Below are positions 5,922 through 9,815 of a DNA stretch of 9,815 bases, one piece after another (the first letter of the stretch is position 1; each line of letters starts with the position of its first letter). This stretch comes from JAOUEA01 sp040511595 (lineage in GTDB: Bacteria; Actinomycetota; UBA4738; HRBIN12): the NCBI GenBank assembly GCA_040511595.1, contig JBEVGU010000169.1:1-9815 (forward strand), in the 5' to 3' direction. The notes beneath the pieces were generated by a model that worked only from the letters and a program-made list of their open reading frames with translations, searched no databases and was not told the DNA's origin. Position numbers and translations under genes: made by a program.

Positions 5922-7169
5922 ATGGCCCTGCCTCGAACCACCCGCCTCGTGCCCCGACGCGCCCGTCGTGTCTACCACACGTTGCGTGGCGAGCGCCGCA
6001 CCTTGCAGCAGGGCGTCGTCGCCCTCGGCATCAGCACCGGGGCCGGCTTCGTCGCGGGCCTGATCCTCGGCTCGATCACCGGCACGCTCGAGCTGCTCCC
6101 GGGGCTGCTCGTGTTGATCCCGGCCTCGGTCGGCATGCGGGGCATGATCTTCGGCGCGATGGGAGCCCGATTGGGCACGGGCATCGCCGCGGGCGTGTTC
6201 GAGCCGAGCCTGCGCCCTGGGGGCCTGCTCTCGCGCAACGTCGAGGTGGCGATCATCTCCGCGGTGCTCTCGTCCTTCTACCTCGCCGCCATGGCGAAGC
6301 TGGTCGCCTCGAGCTTCGGCGAAGACACGATCTCGATCTGGGATCTGGTCACGATATCGGTCGTCGGCGGGGTGCTCGCCTCGGGCGTGATCCTGGTGGT
6401 CACGGTCGTGCTCTCTGTGCAGTCCTTCCGGCGCGGATGGGACCTGGACGCCGTGTCGACACCGATGGTCACGGCCATCGGCGACATGATCACGCTGCCG
6501 GCCCTCTTCCTCGCGACGTTCATCGCGCGCAACGACTCGCTGAACGCGATCGTGGCGACGCTGTGTACGGCGGCCGCGCTCGGCGCGCTCACCTGGGCGG
6601 TCGTCCGCAGCTCCCGCGACGTGCAACGCATCCTGCTCGAGATGGCGGGCGTCACGGCGCTCGCCCCCCTGCTCGACATCTTCGCCGGAGCCGTGCTCGA
6701 GGCCCATCGTACGGAGCTCGAGACGATCCCCGGCATCCTCATCCTCATCCCGCCGTTCGTCTCTCAGGCCGGCGCGATCGGCGGCATCTTCTCCTCACGT
6801 CTGTCGTCCAAGCTCCAGCTCGGGGTGATCACGGCCCGCGGCCGGCCGGAGCGTCCCGCGTTCGTCGACGCGGTGGTGGTGATCGCCCTCGGCCTGGTGG
6901 TCTTCACGGCGATCGGCGCCGTCGCCTCGGTGCTCGCCGCCCTCGTCGGGGTCGCGCGGCCGACACCGGCGTCGATGATCGGCGGCACGGTGCTCGCCGG
7001 GGCCCTGGTGCTGCCGGTCACGCTCGTCGTGGGCTACTACGTCGCCGTGCTCACGACCCGCTTCGGTCTGGATCCGGACAACCACGGCGTGCCGACGATC
7101 ACGGCGACGCTGGACCTCACGGGCGTAGCGGCGGTCCTGTTCACCATGTCAGTATTGGGGGTCACCTGA
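5922..7169 (+). CDS. SLC41/MgtE-membrane-domain divalent cation transporter, copy 2
   Basis: 415 residues, paralogous to the preceding gene and with the same two-half architecture. Half 1 carries PGLLVLIPASVGMRG (60-74) and WDLDAVSTPMVTAIGD (173-188). Half 2 carries PGILILIPPFVSQAG (270-284) and GLDPDNHGVPTITATLD (382-398). The second acidic motif is closer to consensus (DPDN) than in copy 1 (DPDD), so the two may differ in ion preference, or they may form a heteromer; both points are inference. MgtE N and CBS domains are absent. The ATG at 5922 has no Shine-Dalgarno. An overlapping ATG at 5908 is in another frame. Its stop (7167-7169) shares one base with the ATG of the PhoU/TrkA_C gene (TGATG), so the two are translationally coupled and probably function together at the membrane. 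Confidence 0.88.
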   Translation: MALPRTTRLVPRRARRVYHTLRGERRTLQQGVVALGISTGAGFVAGLILGSITGTLELLPGLLVLIPASVGMRGMIFGAMGARLGTGIAAGVFEPSLRPGGLLSRNVEVAIISAVLSSFYLAAMAKLVASSFGEDTISIWDLVTISVVGGVLASGVILVVTVVLSVQSFRRGWDLDAVSTPMVTAIGDMITLPALFLATFIARNDSLNAIVATLCTAAALGALTWAVVRSSRDVQRILLEMAGVTALAPLLDIFAGAVLEAHRTELETIPGILILIPPFVSQAGAIGGIFSSRLSSKLQLGVITARGRPERPAFVDAVVVIALGLVVFTAIGAVASVLAALVGVARPTPASMIGGTVLAGALVLPVTLVVGYYVAVLTTRFGLDPDNHGVPTITATLDLTGVAAVLFTMSVLGVT

Positions 7170-8356
7170 TGAACGAACCGAACAACGTCAAAGACCTCCT
7201 CGTCGAGCTGAAGGACGCCTCGGAGTTGATGGTCGATCTCGCGTACGCGGCCGTCTTCTTCAACGAGGACAAGCTCGCGAGAGAGGTCGCGCGGCTCGAG
7301 CAACGCATGACCGACCATCTCCGCAGGCTCCGGACGACGGCGATGCTCGCCGCCCGCAGTCCCGAGGATGCCGAGAGCATGGCCGGCGTGCTGTGGATCG
7401 CCGACGCCATCGAGCAGGTCGGCGACGCGGCCTCCGACATCGCCCGGGTGGTCGCGTCGAGGCTCGGCATCCCCGACGCCTTGAAGCCCGATCTGCGCCA
7501 CGCGGACGAGATCACCGCCCGGGTGAAGGTGCGAGAGGGCTCCGAGGTGGTCGGGCGCGACCTCCGCGAGCTCTCGCTCCCGACGGAGTCGGGCATGTGG
7601 ATCATGGCGATCCGGTCCGGGCTCGACTGGCGGTTCGATCCGGGTCCCGACGACGTGGTCTCCGCGGGTGACGTGTTGCTCGTCCGCGGCCCCGACGAAG
7701 GGGTGAACGAGGTACGACGGCTCGCCGGAGCCCCACCGCTCCCACGGCCGCCCGAGGGCGACGAACCGGTGCTCTCGGAGCTCGATCGCGCCGTCGACAT
7801 CCTGGTCGAGATGAAGGATCTCGCGGAGGCGGCGGTCGGGATGGCCTACGCGTCCCTGTTGTTCAACAACCGCTCGTTGGCCGCCGAGGTGGGCTCGCTG
7901 GAGGGCAGGAGCGACCAGCTCCGGGACGAGCTCGAATCCTGGGTCCTGCGGGCGGCCCCCGAGGCGCGCGATCCCGACGAGCTGCGAGGACTCCTGCGGC
8001 TCGGCGCCGCCAGCGAGGCGATGTGCGACGCGGCGCGCGACATGACGTGGTACGTCGAGCACGGCGAGGGGCTGCACCCCGTGGTGCAGATGGCGCTGGA
8101 GGAGACCGAGGAGACGAGCGCCGAGACCATCGTGCAGCCCGGATCGACGGCGGCCGACCGGTCGCTCAAGGAGCTCCGGCTCGAGACCGAGACGGGCATG
8201 TTCGTGCTCGCCGTGCAACGCGGAGCGCGGTGGATCTACCGGCCGAGGCCCGGCTTCGTGCTCCAGGAGGGCGACCGGCTGATCTCCGTCGGGCCGGAGG
8301 AGGGCGAGGAAGAGTTGTGGGCCCTCACCGGGACGCCGATCGCGACACCCGGGTGA
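7169..8356 (+). CDS. Tandem PhoU-TrkA_C / PhoU-TrkA_C regulatory protein
   Basis: 395 residues, soluble, with no signal peptide or membrane helix. Two direct copies are visible. PhoU-like helices at about 7-100 contain DLLVELKDASELMVDLAYAA and IEQVGDAASDIA (81-92), which matches the ERIGD metal-site motif of PhoU. A TrkA_C/RCK_C domain follows at about 115-187, with GRDLRELSLPTESG (129-142) and AGDVLLVRGP (166-175). The second PhoU-like unit (about 205-300, DILVEMKDLAEAAVGMAYAS) has a weaker EAMCDAARDM site. The second TrkA_C (about 318-390) has LKELRLETETG and EGDRLISVGP. No NAD-binding RCK_N domain is present. Proteins with PhoU plus TrkA_C (COG3273 type) are linked with MgtE-like permeases, chiefly in archaea. 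I infer a cytoplasmic sensor or gate for the upstream transporters. RCK_C domains of KtrA/CpaA bind c-di-AMP, so a nucleotide or cation ligand is plausible. ATG 7169 overlaps the previous stop (TGATG), with a weak GGGGG seven bases upstream. Confidence 0.87.
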   Translation: MNEPNNVKDLLVELKDASELMVDLAYAAVFFNEDKLAREVARLEQRMTDHLRRLRTTAMLAARSPEDAESMAGVLWIADAIEQVGDAASDIARVVASRLGIPDALKPDLRHADEITARVKVREGSEVVGRDLRELSLPTESGMWIMAIRSGLDWRFDPGPDDVVSAGDVLLVRGPDEGVNEVRRLAGAPPLPRPPEGDEPVLSELDRAVDILVEMKDLAEAAVGMAYASLLFNNRSLAAEVGSLEGRSDQLRDELESWVLRAAPEARDPDELRGLLRLGAASEAMCDAARDMTWYVEHGEGLHPVVQMALEETEETSAETIVQPGSTAADRSLKELRLETETGMFVLAVQRGARWIYRPRPGFVLQEGDRLISVGPEEGEEELWALTGTPIATPG

Positions 8357-8380
8357 GCTTCGCCGGTGCAACCACGTTCC

Positions 8381-8409
8381 TTGTACCCGGTCCGGTCGTG
8401 ACCTAGCCT
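8381..8409 (+). promoter_or_regulatory. Predicted leaderless promoter of the tandem RAM-domain gene
   Basis: TTGTAC (8381-8386), a 17-base spacer, TAGCCT (8404-8409), six bases, then ATG 8416. The expected +1 coincides with or lies next to the A of the start codon. This is the best-formed promoter in the window and fixes the start of the downstream gene. It lies in the 59-base gap after the PhoU/TrkA_C gene, in which I see no terminator hairpin. Confidence 0.6.
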
Positions 8410-8415
8410 CGCCCC

Positions 8416-8967
8416 ATGGACGCCTACGTGTACCTCAGCGTCGCTCCCGGGTCGATGAGCCAGGTGCTCGCGGGATTGGCCGCGACGTCGCAGGTGCGCC
8501 GCGCGGTCCCCGTGGTGGGGGCGTGGGACGTGCTGACGCACGCCGAGGGTCCCGACCTCGCCTCCATCGCCACCCAGGTGCTCTCGGAGATCCACCACGT
8601 GCCCGGAGTCGAGCGAACGATGACCGCGCCCGTCGTGCCTCCCGATCGCGTCGGGATCGCGGGATGGGGTGCGCCGCAGGCACCGGCGATCATCGGCGAC
8701 GCCTGCTACGTCCACATCAGGGCCGACGCAGGAGCAGCGGCCGGCATCGCGGAACGACTGGGCGACGTGGCCGACGTCTCGGGGGTCGCCGTACTCGGCG
8801 GTGCCTACGATCTGCTCGTCTGCGTTGCCCAGCCGTGGGAGATCGCGAGCGGCATCATCCTGGAGGAGATCCACCCCCTGCCGGGCGTGGTCGCCACCGA
8901 CACGCTCGTCTCGATCGTCTACGAGGAACCCGACGAAGACCGCGACCAGTTCTCCGCCTGGACGTGA
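8416..8967 (+). CDS. Tandem Lrp/AsnC-type ligand-binding (RAM) domain protein without HTH
   Basis: 183 residues made of two RAM/AsnC_trans_reg-like units. Unit 1 (about 2-72) runs AYVYLSVAPGS, then VVGAWDVLTHAEG, then PGVERTMTAPVV. Unit 2 (about 98-172) runs ACYVHIRADAGA, then VLGGAYDLLVCVAQ, then PGVVATDTLVSIVY. The beta-alpha-beta-beta-alpha-beta pattern with a central G-(A)-(W/Y)-D is typical of Lrp/AsnC effector domains and of stand-alone RAM proteins, which bind amino acids or other small ligands and oligomerise. There is no helix-turn-helix, so it is not itself a DNA-binding regulator. It may be a ligand-binding partner, possibly of a full Lrp protein or of the upstream transporter system. 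Its own leaderless promoter separates it from the upstream genes. It is convergent with ispH, with 8 bases between the stop codons. Confidence 0.8.
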   Translation: MDAYVYLSVAPGSMSQVLAGLAATSQVRRAVPVVGAWDVLTHAEGPDLASIATQVLSEIHHVPGVERTMTAPVVPPDRVGIAGWGAPQAPAIIGDACYVHIRADAGAAAGIAERLGDVADVSGVAVLGGAYDLLVCVAQPWEIASGIILEEIHPLPGVVATDTLVSIVYEEPDEDRDQFSAWT

Positions 8968-8975
8968 GCCCGGGA

Positions 8976-9815
8976 TCAGGAGGCCGAGAGCGGGATCTCG
9001 CGCACGCCGGCGGGCAGCGAGAACCGCACCCGCTCCTCGGTGAGGGTGACCTCCTCGACCGTGGAGAAGCCTCGCTCCGCGAGCCACGCCAGCATGCGGT
9101 GCACCAACCATTCGGGCGCGGACGCTCCGCTCGTCAGCCCGACCGTGCCCACCCCCTCGAGCCACGCTGGGTCGACGGAGGATTCGTCGTCGACGAGGTG
9201 CGCCGGCGTGCCCAGTTCCCTCGCCAGCTCCGCGAGGCGATTCGAGTTCGAGGAGTTCCGCGATCCGATCACCAGCACGACGTCGGAGGCGGGCGCGATC
9301 ACTTTCACCGCGTCCTGACGGTTCTGGGTCGCATAGCAGATGTCGTCGCGCGGGGGGCCCTGGATGGTGGGGAACCGCTCCTCGAGGATGCGCACGATCT
9401 CGTTGGTCTCATCGACCGACAGCGTGGTCTGCGTGAGGTAGCTCAGGTTCTCGGGATCGGGCACCTCCACCGTCCTGGCCTCGTCGGGTGACTGGACCAG
9501 GATCGTGCGCTCGGGCGCTTGGCCGCTCGTGCCCTCGACCTCTTCGTGGCCGTGGTGACCGATCAGCACGATCGTCCTCCCCTGACGCGCGAAGCGCCTG
9601 GCTTCGACGTGGACCTTCGTGACCAGAGGGCACGTCGCGTCGATCACCTCGAGCCGGCGAGCCTCCGATTTGTCGTAGACGCGCGGGGCGACCCCGTGTG
9701 CCGAGAGGACCACGAGGGCCCCCTCCGGCACCTCGGTCTCGTCGTCGACGAACACCGCACCCTTGCCCTCCAGGTCCTCGACGACGTGGAGGTTGTGCAC
9801 GATCTGTTTCCGCAC
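8976..9815 (-). CDS. ispH: 4-hydroxy-3-methylbut-2-enyl diphosphate reductase (N-terminus cut by window edge)
   Basis: 279 residues plus stop are visible; roughly the first 35 residues, including the first Fe-S cysteine (E. coli C12), lie outside the window. The two other cluster cysteines are present: DATCPLVTK (codon 9630-9632) and CYATQNRQ (codon 9336-9338). So are the substrate-site elements LSAHGV, HEEVEGT (catalytic Glu), TQTTLSVDET, SSNSNRL and TSGASAPEWLV. IspH is the cytoplasmic [4Fe-4S] enzyme that reduces HMBPP to IPP and DMAPP as the last step of the MEP isoprenoid pathway. All visible catalytic residues are intact and the spacing is normal, so the gene appears functional. The first visible codon is GTG at 9815, but it is internal (the family has ...VYVRKQIVHN). 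The promoter is outside the window. Confidence 0.95.
   Translation of the reverse strand: MRKQIVHNLHVVEDLEGKGAVFVDDETEVPEGALVVLSAHGVAPRVYDKSEARRLEVIDATCPLVTKVHVEARRFARQGRTIVLIGHHGHEEVEGTSGQAPERTILVQSPDEARTVEVPDPENLSYLTQTTLSVDETNEIVRILEERFPTIQGPPRDDICYATQNRQDAVKVIAPASDVVLVIGSRNSSNSNRLAELARELGTPAHLVDDESSVDPAWLEGVGTVGLTSGASAPEWLVHRMLAWLAERGFSTVEEVTLTEERVRFSLPAGVREIPLSAS

Larger units (their letters stand above)
4593..7169 (+). repeat. Tandem gene duplication of SLC41/MgtE-like transporters
   Basis: The genes at 4593-5825 and 5922-7169 align end to end at protein level. Shared blocks include RRTL-QGVVAL, GLLVLIPA-VGMRG, SFRRGWDLDAV-TPMVTA, PLLDI, GILILIPPFVSQ-GA-GGI and SRLSSK-QLG. Counting the two halves within each protein, the 2.6-kb stretch contains four related MgtE half-units. 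The divergence is substantial at both protein and DNA level, so the duplication is old. Confidence 0.85.

Noticed and set aside
6437..7168. Upstream in-frame extension of the PhoU/TrkA_C gene
   Set aside because: It lies inside the second transporter gene and codes for Arg/His-rich sequence. ATG 7169 overlaps the transporter stop and begins the first PhoU helix.
7037..8371. Long minus-strand frame antisense to the PhoU/TrkA_C gene
   Set aside because: No recognisable domain; the plus strand encodes two matching PhoU-TrkA_C repeats.
8950..9000. Bidirectional terminator between the convergent RAM-domain gene and ispH
   Set aside because: Only 8 bases separate the stop codons, and I find no hairpin beyond the short CCCGGG palindrome and no T-run.

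Overview
The window is very GC-rich and densely coded, with almost no Shine-Dalgarno sequences and several start codons lying 6-7 bases after a TANNNT-type -10 box, i.e. probable leaderless mRNAs. Together with the gene content this fits a high-GC actinobacterium (Actinomycetota, perhaps an Acidimicrobiia- or Thermoleophilia-like lineage). That is an inference from style, not a placement. I see no tRNA, rRNA, CRISPR array, insertion sequence or prophage.

Layout. (1) 1-2745, minus: an MMPL/RND-type membrane transporter, cut at its C-terminus by the window edge, with a large coiled-coil hairpin inserted in its second extracytoplasmic loop. (2) 2841-3466, minus: two small genes joined by an ATGA overlap, a cysteine-poor IscA/HesB-like protein followed by a DksA/TraR-type C4 zinc-finger protein. 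(3) 3546-4505, plus: an HhH-GPD DNA glycosylase, divergent from the IscA-like gene. (4) 4593-8356, plus: two tandem paralogous SLC41/MgtE-membrane-domain cation transporters, then a soluble protein with the architecture PhoU-TrkA_C-PhoU-TrkA_C, whose start overlaps the stop of the second transporter. (5) 8416-8967, plus: a small protein of two Lrp/AsnC-type ligand-binding (RAM) domains without a DNA-binding domain, preceded by a clear leaderless promoter. (6) 8976-9815, minus: IspH of the MEP isoprenoid pathway, cut at its N-terminus, convergent with the RAM-domain gene.

The most interesting unit is region 4. The transporters lack the cytoplasmic N and CBS domains with which classical MgtE senses Mg2+. 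The co-translated PhoU/TrkA_C protein could supply the missing sensing or gating. The pairing resembles an archaeal-type association of a COG1824-like permease with a COG3273-like PhoU+TrkA_C protein. Nearly every gene has a plausible sigma-70-like promoter directly upstream, so apart from the two overlapping pairs the window looks like short, separately driven units. Long open frames antisense to these genes (139-2943 plus, 4341-5819 minus, 7037-8371 minus) are composition artefacts.
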